This document shows positions 25,175-34,555 of a stretch of DNA of 64,000 nt, one piece after another. Origin of the DNA: Cephalotrichum gorgonifer (taxonomy: Eukaryota; Ascomycota; Sordariomycetes; Microascales; Microascaceae); NCBI GenBank assembly GCA_900312665.1, contig ONZQ02000002.1, positions 598,441-662,440 on the forward strand. The letters run 5' to 3'. Under the pieces are notes generated by a model that ran no database searches, was not told where the DNA came from, and was given only the letters and a program-made list of their open reading frames with translations. A program made the translations under genes and the position numbers. Every line of letters starts with the position of its first letter. The stretch's first letter is position 1.

Positions 25175-26880
25175 AGGTGACCTCTCTCCACTCAAAACCA
25201 TCACACAACCCCCAGACATGGGTCTGGCTTTTTTTGCTTTTTTAGCATTTTGTACAAACTGTATTGTTTTTTTCTTTCGTTGCCCCGTTTGAGGGGGGGC
25301 CTTTGATATTCGTGCGTATTTCTTCGGCAAGGCGTTTGGTTGTTTTGGGGACCAGGGAGGGGCTCTTTTCTCCTGCTGCTAATAGGCATAACCCGCACCG
25401 GCGTTTTCGGAGATTTTTTTTTTCGGAGGTTTTGTTTTTTTTTTAAAGGGGGGGGGGAAGTTGATGACGAACGTCTTGATTGCGTGGGAGGGGGGTGGAC
25501 GAGAGAAGAGAGCATGGCAGATGCGTACGGTTTTCGGGCTGTATCGATTTTCATCCTTCAGACACGACGATATCCTTCCCGTTCACACAGATGAGACGAC
25601 GGGCACAATACCCCTTTTTTTCCTTTGTCTCTTCCCTTTGTTCTTTGTTTTCTTAGCCCTTTCCTTTGTCAACTCTGTTAGATTAGCTCTGTTCTGGGAG
25701 GGAAANNNNNNNNNNNNNNNNNNNNNNNNNNNNNNNNNNNNNNNNNNNNNNNNNNNNNNNNNNNNNNNNNNNNNNNNNNNNNNNNNNNNNNNNNNNNNNN
25801 NNNNNNNNNNNNNNNNNNNNNNNNNNNNNNNNNNNNNNNNNNNNNNNNNNNNNNNNNNNNNNNNNNNNNNNNNNNNNNNNNNNNNNNNNNNNNNNNNNNN
25901 NNNNNNNNNNNNNNNNNNNNNNNNNNNNNNNNNNNNNNNNNNNNNNNNNNNNNNNNNNNNNNNNNNNNNNNNNNNNNNNNNNNNNNNNNNNNNNNNNNNN
26001 NNNNNNNNNNNNNNNNNNNNNNNNNNNNNNNNNNNNNNNNNNNNNNNNNNNNNNNNNNNNNNNNNNNNNNNNNNNNNNNNNNNNNNNNNNNNNNNNNNNN
26101 NNNNNNNNNNNNNNNNNNNNNNNNNNNNNNNNNNNNNNNNNNNNNNNNNNNNNNNNNNNNNNNNNNNNNNNNNNNNNNNNNNNNNNNNNNNNNNNNNNNN
26201 NNNNNNNNNNNNNNNNNNNNNNNNNNNNNNNNNNNNNNNNNNNNNNNNNNNNNNNNNNNNNNNNNNNNNNNNNNNNNNNNNNNNNNNNNNNNNNNNNNNN
26301 NNNNNNNNNNNNNNNNNNNNNNNNNNNNNNNNNNNNNNNNNNNNNNNNNNNNNNNNNNNNNNNNNNNNNNNNNNNNNNNNNNNNNNNNNNNNNNNNNNNN
26401 NNNNNNNNNNNNNNNNNNNNNNNNNNNNNNNNNNNNNNNNNNNNNNNNNNNNNNNNNNNNNNNNNNNNNNNNNNNNNNNNNNNNNNNNNNNNNNNNNNNN
26501 NNNNNNNNNNNNNNNNNNNNNNNNNNNNNNNNNNNNNNNNNNNNNNNNNNNNNNNNNNNNNNNNNNNNNNNNNNNNNNNNNNNNNNNNNNNNNNNNNNNN
26601 NNNNNNNNNNCCCCCATTGCATGGCACCGCGAGTCAATATGAGGCTTCAGGGACGACGTGCAGCAGTAGTGGTATAGACCCGTCCGAAGCGACTCGCCTA
26701 GACGGACTTCTTCTTGATCCACGGCGCCTTGAAGTCCCCGTCCTCGGAGTCGTCCCCGTCCCAAGCCTTGGACGACGACCCGGCCAGGTCGGCCTCGGCC
26801 TTGCGGGCCGACTTCTTCCGGTAGCGCGACGACTTCCTCCCCCTGCGGGGCGACGACGACGACGACGGCAGCGGGACCTT
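25175..26880. other. Intergenic MDM34 to YAF9, mostly an assembly gap
   Basis: The left 530 bp is rich in T and G homopolymers (a 9-G run near 25450). The gap follows, then about 270 bp of GC-rich sequence forming the YAF9 3' flank. A frame there reads on without a convincing protein. The visible part holds no recognisable gene. Confidence 0.5.
25706..26610. other. Assembly gap (905 N)
   Basis: 905 undetermined bases. The size may be an estimate. Any gene or repeat inside is invisible here. Confidence 0.99.
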
Positions 26881-27792
26881 CTAGGACCCTGCCGCGGCCG
26901 CGTTCTCCTTCCTCAGGGCCAGAAGCTCCTTCTCCTTCTCCGCGTTGGCGACCTTGGTCTCGTCGACCCACGACTGTATCTTGTCAAAGGCCTTGTTGAT
27001 GCGTTCCTTCTCGAGGTCCTCCGTCTCCCTCGAGAACGGCTGCTCGCGCGTCAGGTGGCGCGGGACGAGCGCGGACCTCTCGTAGACGACCCCCGCGTTC
27101 GGGTCGAGCGCGGGCGCCTTCTTGCCCCCCGGGGCTTGCTGGGAGTCCTTGGGGTGGGCGCCGGTGGTGAGGACCTTGAAGAAGGGCTCGTAGGGCTCGT
27201 TGAAGATCTGCTCCTCGTAGTTCCAGGATATGATGTTGCCGTCGGGCTGGCACGACCGCTTCTTCTCCTCCTCGGTCTTGCCGTAGGGGTGAAGGCGGAG
27301 GTGGTGGTAGAGGGTCTGGGCCTTCTCGCCGGACTCCGTGACGTAGTAGAGCTTCAGCGTGATTTCGAACTCACCCCAGCCGGTCTCGTTGATGACGAAG
27401 GGTTTCCCCTTCTCACCCTCGATCACTGTTCTTGCCGTGGTTAGTTCACAGTTCACGGATGGAAGAGAGGAAGAGGTGCGCGCCGGACCGCTAGACTGGT
27501 AGGATGGAGAGTGGGAGAGAAAAAGGGGTAGAGGTAGGGGTAGGAGCTCACTTCGCACGTGGTTTGGGATGGATTCGTGGAACTTGAATTGAACCCGTCG
27601 CAGCCAGTACGTGAGGTCGATGTCGTCGACGCCCTTGACGAAGACCTGCCAGGAGTGGGTGTGGCCGTCGGGGACCTCGGGCGGCTTGGGGTTCGTCTTT
27701 TCGTCGAAGGGCCGCGCGGTAGTGCCGTAGATGAATGGGCGCGATATCTGGACGCCCTTCATGCGCTTTCCCATCTGATTTGGGGGCGCCAT
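26881..27792 (-). CDS. YAF9: YAF9, YEATS-domain subunit of NuA4 and SWR1
   Basis: Yaf9 reads acylated histone tails and is shared by the NuA4 acetyltransferase and the SWR1 H2A.Z-exchange complex in the nucleus. The model has exon 1 at 27792-27552, an intron at 27551-27426 and exon 2 at 27425-26881, giving 261 aa. The splice joins NHVR to MIEGEKGKPF, as in other fungal Yaf9. The intron is in frame with both exons, so an unspliced reading would add a spurious insert. The YEATS fold covers about residues 8-150 (GHTHSWQVFVKG; GWGEFEITLKLYY; LYHHLRLHPYG). A coiled coil rich in Glu/Lys occupies about 210-255. It is transcribed divergently from the COQ11-like gene. Confidence 0.94.
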   Translation of the reverse strand: MAPPNQMGKRMKGVQISRPFIYGTTARPFDEKTNPKPPEVPDGHTHSWQVFVKGVDDIDLTYWLRRVQFKFHESIPNHVRSELLPLPLPLFLSHSPSYQSSGPARTSSSLPSVNCELTTARTVIEGEKGKPFVINETGWGEFEITLKLYYVTESGEKAQTLYHHLRLHPYGKTEEEKKRSCQPDGNIISWNYEEQIFNEPYEPFFKVLTTGAHPKDSQQAPGGKKAPALDPNAGVVYERSALVPRHLTREQPFSRETEDLEKERINKAFDKIQSWVDETKVANAEKEKELLALRKENAAAAGS

Positions 27793-28430
27793 GGCTGAGG
27801 AGAGAATGTGGGAGGTCGGTGGCGGGCGGGTGGCGTGGCGGACGGACGGTGGTGTTCGGTCTCGTAGGAGGTGTTGTAGTAGATATGTGTATCTATGAAG
27901 GTGAGTGCTGAGAGTATATGTACGGTAATCGAGCCATGAATAGGCTTTCGGTGTCGAGCTGCAGCGGTGGGGTGTGGGCGATGGGCGGGTGATAAAGTCG
28001 CAAAGTTGGTGTCGGTTTAAGTTGGACGTTAGGTACTAAAGCACGGCAGAATGGATTCGGATAGTAGGTGGTGGGGCGTATGCATGTAGTGGCCCATGGA
28101 GGGGTGCTTTGGTCCGTGCGTGCTCTACTCATATTAGCTTGTGAAGCTGTTCTCCAAAAAAAAAACAGCTGATCTCAGGTGCGAGAACAAAACACCACTG
28201 AGAGACATGGATTAATTACTGCTGGTCTTGCGCTCAGCTCTCAGCTCTCAACCCTCAGGCAACAAAGTTAACCGCAAGTGCCTTCCTTCCTCACGAGTAG
28301 CCCCAGATCCCCCTTCTTAGGGTAGCTTTACTCAAAAAGCGGGCATCTGAGCCAATCAATGGCATAGTCGACCTTCCGTCGCCTCTTCCTCAATTGTGTT
28401 CTTCTTGCCTCAAGAGCTAGCTAGCTCACC
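27793..28430. promoter_or_regulatory. Divergent promoter region, YAF9 / COQ11-like
   Basis: The 638 bp between two divergent start codons must contain both promoters. A CCAAT box lies at 28352-28356, about 75 bp before the COQ11-like start. A pyrimidine-rich leader precedes that ATG. Confidence 0.5.
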
Positions 28431-29402
28431 ATGTCTGCCGCAAAGAGGCTCATAGTCTGCGGCGGCAACGGCTTTCTCGGCTCGCGCATCTGCAAATATG
28501 CCGTCGCCCGCGGCTGGGACGTGACATCCATAAGGCAAGCAGCGCCCTAGTCCTAATCCCAATCGCCAGTCCCAGTCCCTACCTTATCCGCCGCCGTCAC
28601 CTCCCGCTCTAGGACCAACTAACACCCCGAGAACAGCCGCTCCGGGGAACCACACTGGGACGCCGTCACCGCCTCCGCCGCCCCGCCACCCTGGGCCCAC
28701 AAGGTGACGTGGGAGCGCGCCGACATCCTCCGCCCGTCGACGTACGCGCCGCTCCTCAAGGGCGCCGACTCCGTCGTCCACAGCATGGGCATCCTCATGG
28801 AGGCGGACTACAAGGGCGTGGTCCGCGGCACGGAGTCGCCCCTCGCCGGCCTCCACAAGGCCTTTTCGCCCTCCGTCAACCGTGGCGTGGACCCCCTCGC
28901 CCGGGCCGCGGGCGAGGACATTGCGCCGCCCAACCCGAAGGACCAGTTCTCGTACGAGGTCATGAACCGCGACAGCGCCATCACCCTGGCGAGGCACGCG
29001 AGCGACGAGGGCGTGGCCACCTTCTGCTACATCTCGGCCATCGCCGCCCCGCCAGGCCTGCCGGCGAGGTACATCTCGACGAAGAGGGAGGCTGAGAAGG
29101 CCATCGAGGACCACTTCCCGCAGATGAGGAACGTCTTCGTCAGGCCGCCCTTCATGTACGACAACTCGAGGAAGTTCACTCTGGGCATCGCGGCGGCGAC
29201 GGGTGTGGGCACGCTATTCAACGGGCTGACGAAGGGCGCCTTCGGGGGGTTGATGGGCGCGGGCGGCATTAAGCCACTCAAGGTGGACACCGTTGCCGAG
29301 GCCGTGGTGGAGGCTTTGGCCGACGAGACCGTCAAGGGCCCCGTCGAGGTCGCGCAGATCGACGAGCTAGCCACGAGGGCATGGAGAAATAGCATGTTGT
29401 AG
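28431..29402 (+). CDS. COQ11: COQ11-like atypical short-chain dehydrogenase, mitochondrial
   Basis: A 289-aa atypical SDR resembling yeast Coq11 (Ylr290c) and NDUFA9-like proteins, which associate with the coenzyme Q synthome at the mitochondrial inner membrane. Exon 1 is 28431-28534 and exon 2 is 28637-29402. The intron has a GC donor (AG|GCAAGC) and a normal CAG acceptor; only this junction gives the expected VTSISRSGEP. The Rossmann loop GGNGFLGSR lies at about residues 11-19. Later family blocks are WERADILRP, GADSVVHSMGIL, and YISTKREAE with the SDR-type Tyr and Lys. SDR proteins of this class often bind NAD(P) without clear catalysis. The stop lies 152 bp from the end of the convergent SYF2 gene. 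Confidence 0.85.
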
Positions 29403-29554
29403 CAGGGCATTTGGCGACAAGTCAGCCATCCCTGCCCCTTGTTGTATTACTACCGGATAAACGAACCCCCCACATAGAGTGTACGATAACCGAATATGAT
29501 CCATCCCAAAACGCTATAAAACGACTATGTATCCCAATGGTGTGCCCGTGTTCC

Positions 29555-30466
29555 TCAGATCGCCGTCCCCCGCTCGAAGCTGTCCCGCAGGTCCGACGTG
29601 TACTTGTTGTAGAAGCGCGCCAGCTTCTGGTTGAACTGCTTGTTCTTCTCGTTGATGTACGTGACATCCCCCTCGTCCCCGTCCTTTGCCATCCTCTCCC
29701 TCCTCTTCTTCATCCTCTGATCCTCCGCCCTCCTCACGTCGTCCACGAGCCTGTCGATGGCCGCCTTGTCCGGCCTGTTCTCCGCAAACGTCGTCGAGTC
29801 CGAGGTGGAGTAGAACGACCCGTCCTTGTCGACGGCGATGAGCTCCCCATCCTCGGTCTCGATGATCTCCAGCCCGCCCGAGGCCGCCGCCTTTTCGATG
29901 GCCGCCGCCTTCTCCTTCTCGTACCTCTCCATGTCGGGCTTCATGTTCCTCAGCTGCCTCTTGTACACCTTGCCGCTCTCGGCCTGGTAGCCGGAGAACG
30001 GGTTCTCGTCCCGCCGCGAGGCCTTCTTCTTCATCCGCCGGTCCCACGCCTCGCTCTCGTCGATCGTCCAGTCCCACGCCCGCTTCCGCTCGAAGTCGCC
30101 CCCCGCGTCCTCGACATCCGCCTTCAGGAGCTTGTGCGACGCGATAGCGTGCTTGCGCTGGAGGGCGGCGAGCTGCGCGGGGTCCTCGGACGCGCGGTGG
30201 GCCTCGCGCGTGGCGGCCTTGAAGTTCTCGTCCGACGAGGTCTTGGCGCGGGCCTTGAGGGCCTTGAGGCGGGCGAGCCGGTCGGCGGCCTTGTTTGTCG
30301 CCGGAGCAGCAGCGGAAGAAGATGGTTCTGAGCTTTCGGCGGCGGCCGGGGTAGCACTGGAAGAAGATGGTTCTGAGGCTTCGGCGGTTGGGGCGGGCTG
30401 TGAGTCGTCCGCCTGGGGCTCGGAGGGGTCCGAGGACTCTGTCTTTCTCTTCTTTGCGGGGGGCAT
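29555..30466 (-). CDS. SYF2: Pre-mRNA-splicing factor SYF2
   Basis: Syf2 belongs to the Prp19-associated complex of the spliceosome and acts in the nucleus around the first catalytic step. It is an intronless 303-aa frame. The N-terminal third is acidic and low-complexity, rich in Ser, Ala and Pro. The SYF2 domain covers about residues 95-300 and includes KRAWDWTIDESEAWDRRM, the conserved NPFSGYQAE block, and the C-terminal YINEKNKQFNQKLARFY block. The start is the only Met that precedes the low-complexity leader. The gene is convergent with the COQ11-like gene and divergent from the gene at 30858. Confidence 0.95.
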   Translation of the reverse strand: MPPAKKRKTESSDPSEPQADDSQPAPTAEASEPSSSSATPAAAESSEPSSSAAAPATNKAADRLARLKALKARAKTSSDENFKAATREAHRASEDPAQLAALQRKHAIASHKLLKADVEDAGGDFERKRAWDWTIDESEAWDRRMKKKASRRDENPFSGYQAESGKVYKRQLRNMKPDMERYEKEKAAAIEKAAASGGLEIIETEDGELIAVDKDGSFYSTSDSTTFAENRPDKAAIDRLVDDVRRAEDQRMKKRRERMAKDGDEGDVTYINEKNKQFNQKLARFYNKYTSDLRDSFERGTAI

Positions 30467-30857
30467 GTTTGACGGATGTAGTCGGTTTGGGTGTTAGGTG
30501 TTGGGGTGGTGAATGACCTGGTTCTGTGGTGCGATTTGTTTGATATTTCGGTTGCCAAGGGAAGGTTTCCGGCTTGGAAGTTGGAAGTTGGGAGAGGCCT
30601 CAGGCAGGTAGGTAGTGGCATGGAGGCGCCAAGGGACGGCTTGGGTCCGCGCCAGCAGATGCAAGATTTATGACAGTTGATACCAGCCGGCAATTTTATC
30701 GTCACTCATGCTCGCCTCTGACACCACTCACTCACATACATTTCTGAGTTCATCCACGTCTCAGTCTCAAAGCTAATCCATCACCAGCCCCATAACACTA
30801 TCTCATGTCCCCACACGGAGTCATACGATTGATTTTCCGGCGCAATCTCGGGACCAT
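30467..30857. promoter_or_regulatory. Divergent promoter region, SYF2 / 30858 gene
   Basis: 391 bp between divergent start codons. No classical TATA box stands out near either start. Confidence 0.4.
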
Positions 30858-32594
30858 ATGATGCACAGGGTGCCGGCCCTTTCGGGCCCACTCCGCGGTT
30901 TAGGCCGGCCAACGTGGACGACAACCGCGGCGCTGCACTCATCATCGTCGTCGTCGCCGTCTGAGACGCGACTCACTCCTGCGCCATCGTTCCGCGCCGC
31001 AGCCCCCACTCTCGGCCATACCCAGTCCAGATTTATAACGAGAAGATCAACAGGTCGCACAGCGATTGAGACGACCTGGAAGCGCACGCCACCTAAACCG
31101 AAGCCCGATATTGAGACATACCTCTTTTCAGACCACGTTCTTAACCTAGCCCACGAGGGGACACCTGGCGTGAGGGAGTACGATGCGGCCGATGAGCAAT
31201 TCCTGGGGCGGAAGTGGACCGCCCTCGGTAAAGAGGACGCCGCTGCGCGTGAGAGGGTAGACGCTTACGTCGAAGACGTGAACCAGGCAAGGGATGTCTA
31301 CAAAACCCTCCAAGCCGACGCTTCCTTGACCCATTGGAGGATCAGGGAGTTCGATCTCCTCTCCCTCGCTTTGCGGGGTGGATTGGCCTCGACTACCCAG
31401 CCTGCGGAGTCGACCTCCTCCCCTTCATCACCCCACGAGGGTGAGGTGCGGCCTGCTACTGCGTCACTCCTTCGCAGAAACGGCATCCCACGGGTAGTAT
31501 GGGACGACGACACGACTCTATTATGGTGGATGGCGGCGAAGCAAGAGCGGGGCCCGCCGAAGTTACCTGTGCTATCGGGCTTAGGCCGCTCAAACGGCGC
31601 GGAGGACAGTCAGGTTCTTGAGTATGAGGATATTCGCCGCCTCGTTCATGTCGTCTTGTCCACCGGAAAGGGTACTCAGGCTCTCGAGTCTCTCCAGAGC
31701 CGCATTTATGCGTCCTGGTTCCAAGGCCCTGATAGGCCTGCGGAACTGCGGACCGACTACGAGGTCCTCGCCTTCATCGGCGACCTCAACAGGGCCCTTG
31801 AGATGGGTGGCTCTAGCTTGGATCGTAGGCTCAGTCTCGTCGCTCTCGAGCATGCTGCGCAAGGCCTCTTCAGTCATGAGATAGCCACCTACCTCAATAG
31901 CCTCACAGACGGCCTGTCAGACCAGGAGATGGCTTCTACCTCGTTTGCGGCTGCCATTCGTAAGGCTCTACAGGCACTCTCACGCGGTCTCGCGACTCTG
32001 GAGCACCCGGGCCTGGGAAATTCCGTTCCGCCTGGGGCCTTTCCCTCGCGACGGCAATTCTTCAAGATCCTGACCGGGCACGGCTCGGGATCTCCCAAGA
32101 TCCGACACCCATTCAGTGGAGCGATGGCACAAAGGGCGGTTCGCCAGGCCGCTTACCCAACATATATCCATATACTAGCGCGCCTCGGTGCTTTGAGGAT
32201 CCTGTGGAACGAGTGGAGAGTATTTACGCGCTTAGAGGGCAAGGATGGAGCAGACCATAGCGGGCTTCAGAAGGCCGAAATCTTCACGCGTGCCCTCGTC
32301 GATGCGCATGATACGGTTTTCCAGTACCACCTAGAGAACTCGCCCCAGACCAAACTCATCAGGGATGCCTCACGGCGGGACCACGAGTCCATGCCGCTGT
32401 TTATTGAGCCTGCAAGACGTCCGGCCCCTCACTATGGAGCTGCGGCCCCGGAGCTCCCGCCAGGGCTGTCCTCGCGGGTCATGGAGGCATTTGAGGATAA
32501 GTCAACTTACACGTCCTTGGCCAAGATTCAGCAGTTGATCGGCGAAGCTGTCCTGGAAGATGAGGGACGAGCGATTCAGGAAGAGGAAGAATAG
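30858..32594 (+). CDS. Unrecognised protein with a likely mitochondrial presequence
   Basis: An uninterrupted 578-aa frame with codon use like the neighbouring genes. I do not recognise the family. The first 75 residues are rich in Arg, Ser, Thr and Ala and almost without acidic residues, which suggests a mitochondrial targeting sequence; RFITRR could lie near a processing site. The rest is mostly soluble-looking and probably helical, with many Leu, Ala, Arg and Glu residues, no transmembrane segment and no obvious catalytic motif. The helical, Leu/Ala-rich character would fit a mitochondrial RNA-binding or translation factor, but no PPR signature is clear. Two adjacent ATG codons (30858 and 30861) could start it. 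It is divergent from SYF2. Confidence 0.82.
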   Translation: MMHRVPALSGPLRGLGRPTWTTTAALHSSSSSSPSETRLTPAPSFRAAAPTLGHTQSRFITRRSTGRTAIETTWKRTPPKPKPDIETYLFSDHVLNLAHEGTPGVREYDAADEQFLGRKWTALGKEDAAARERVDAYVEDVNQARDVYKTLQADASLTHWRIREFDLLSLALRGGLASTTQPAESTSSPSSPHEGEVRPATASLLRRNGIPRVVWDDDTTLLWWMAAKQERGPPKLPVLSGLGRSNGAEDSQVLEYEDIRRLVHVVLSTGKGTQALESLQSRIYASWFQGPDRPAELRTDYEVLAFIGDLNRALEMGGSSLDRRLSLVALEHAAQGLFSHEIATYLNSLTDGLSDQEMASTSFAAAIRKALQALSRGLATLEHPGLGNSVPPGAFPSRRQFFKILTGHGSGSPKIRHPFSGAMAQRAVRQAAYPTYIHILARLGALRILWNEWRVFTRLEGKDGADHSGLQKAEIFTRALVDAHDTVFQYHLENSPQTKLIRDASRRDHESMPLFIEPARRPAPHYGAAAPELPPGLSSRVMEAFEDKSTYTSLAKIQQLIGEAVLEDEGRAIQEEEE

Positions 32595-34555
32595 GACTCC
32601 GAGCATTAGCAACTTCCCCTACCTGGGCTAGGTGGACCCTTCGCTAGGGCTGGGTGGAGATGCCTTTTCGAGCCACCGGGGTTTCCGTCTGACGCGCGGG
32701 GGGGGGAACGGGGGAAGGTTAGATATCGAGTGGGGGCCGGGGAGGCGCGCGCGGTACTTGTGTACTGAACGGGGAGAGGCGCCGATGCTGAGGCGATGCG
32801 ATGGGTCACCGAGACTGCGGAAATGTCTCCGGCGCGTCACCGTCTCCCCCGGTGGGGCGGTATGTTACACATTCGTGCAGGTACTATTATATTTTGTGTA
32901 AACTAGGACAGGACAAGTGATAATGTTACTTGACGAGCACGTACGAGTGCGTTCAACTTGGCCTTTACTTTTGTACGATCCAGCAACAGCAGATACGATC
33001 AAAAATATCTACATCCGAAGCGTCGATAATTACGAGATCCCAGTACCCGCACTCCGTTACTCCGTACTCGCCTCGCCACATCTTCTCCCAGACGCCACGC
33101 CATGGCGTGACTGGCTGGACATATCGACGACCACCATTCACAGGACACGAGTGTCATCATGCACCACGATTCCTAAAGTCGCCCTTCTTACCCCTTTCCA
33201 GGTAGTGCTGATGGCCAGCGGAAGGGCTGATGAGTGTTTATTGGGTGGCTTGTGTCGTGTAAGACGAACGATCATCGCTATTTCCCTGCTCATCAGCCGG
33301 CAGATACGAGCACGGATCAGGGAACTCTCCCGCAGAATGATTGGTCACATTCCGGAAGCCGCCACCCGTCCCCTTCCCCTTCCTGGCTACCTCGCCACCT
33401 CTTTTCCCTTCCCAGGACGCCACATAGGGCTGTACGTGTCTCCTCTGGGGATGGGAGGAGGGATGGGGGTAACCGAGACCGGCATCTGAAGATTCGCGGG
33501 AACAAGGAGGCGGGCTTTTTCTTCCTGTACATCATGCTCAAAAGACATTCCATTTCGATACTTTTATACACAATTATACATGCAACAACAGAACCCGGGA
33601 GTGGCCAATTTCGCGCACTCTGGCCGAGGACGGGGCCTAGTTTATTAGAGATGCCTGACCGGGTCGTTTCACAACATGCGCCTCCAGCCCCATCTCACAC
33701 CATTCTCGTGCACTAATACTCTCAGCCTCCAAGATGGGAGGACTCCCGCGGCGGCGCTAGAGCGAGCTCGGAGGCTCGCAGGTTGCTAGGTCGATGAAAG
33801 TGGCTGCCTCCCCTCCCCTCCCCCCGGTTGTCGTTCGCGTTGGGTCGCGAAGGGGCGGAATTCCTCCATGGTATCACTTACGTACGTACAAAGCGGAAGA
33901 CGATCGGGACGCCGGGGGAAGGGGGACATTTCCCTTGGCTGGCTCGTCCTTGTGTTCCTGTTACTCACTCATCTATGTTGTCCTTCCACCTCGTAGCCAG
34001 TCCCCCGGCGGTCTTCCGTCCGCCTGGGAAAGTTTTGAGCTTGTGTAACGGGGGGACGGACCTGCTGGGAGGGTCAGGTCCGACGCTATGGTTTCCCTCC
34101 GCCCCTGCCCTTCATCTCGAGCGTTCCCGCTCACTCCTACTTGTAATCCCCCGGGGCGGGGGGGGGGCTCCTGCAGCTGATCACTTTGTATGTCACTGAG
34201 GTCTGATACACTGGCCTCTGCGGTCCCTGCCTGTCAGACTTACCCGTACTAAGATATCATCATATTAATCTTCGATCCACGTCAATGGTGGAGCGGGCCT
34301 CGTGGTTCCCGCCCCCCCCTGCACTGCATATCTCACTCTCCACACCCCATTGCGCCAGCTTTTCAAGACCATTTCTTCTCCCGCAACTGAACCTTGCCGT
34401 AGATCTGTCTCGCTTCCGCGAAGATCATAGATTTAGGCCTATTCACTCCGTGGTTTATATATCCCCTAGTAGCCCTCCAGCCGTCCACGCCCCTTTGCCA
34501 CTCCGTCGCAGAGACTGAGACTTACACCCATGCATTACGGTCGCTGGCCCTCAGC
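32595..34555. other. Intergenic 30858 gene to kelch gene
   Basis: About 2 kb without a supportable gene. It contains TACTCCGTA at 33058-33066 and several short G runs (for example near 32700 and 34160). The right end carries the kelch-gene promoter, with a TATATA-like word near 34456, about 100 bp before the start. Confidence 0.5.

Noticed and set aside
26617..27444. 275-codon plus-strand frame opposite YAF9
   Set aside because: It is the antisense shadow of YAF9 and its 3' flank.
29411..30331. 306-codon plus-strand frame opposite SYF2
   Set aside because: It is the antisense shadow of SYF2, with the Val/Leu/Arg-rich content typical of reverse-strand readings of GC-rich genes.
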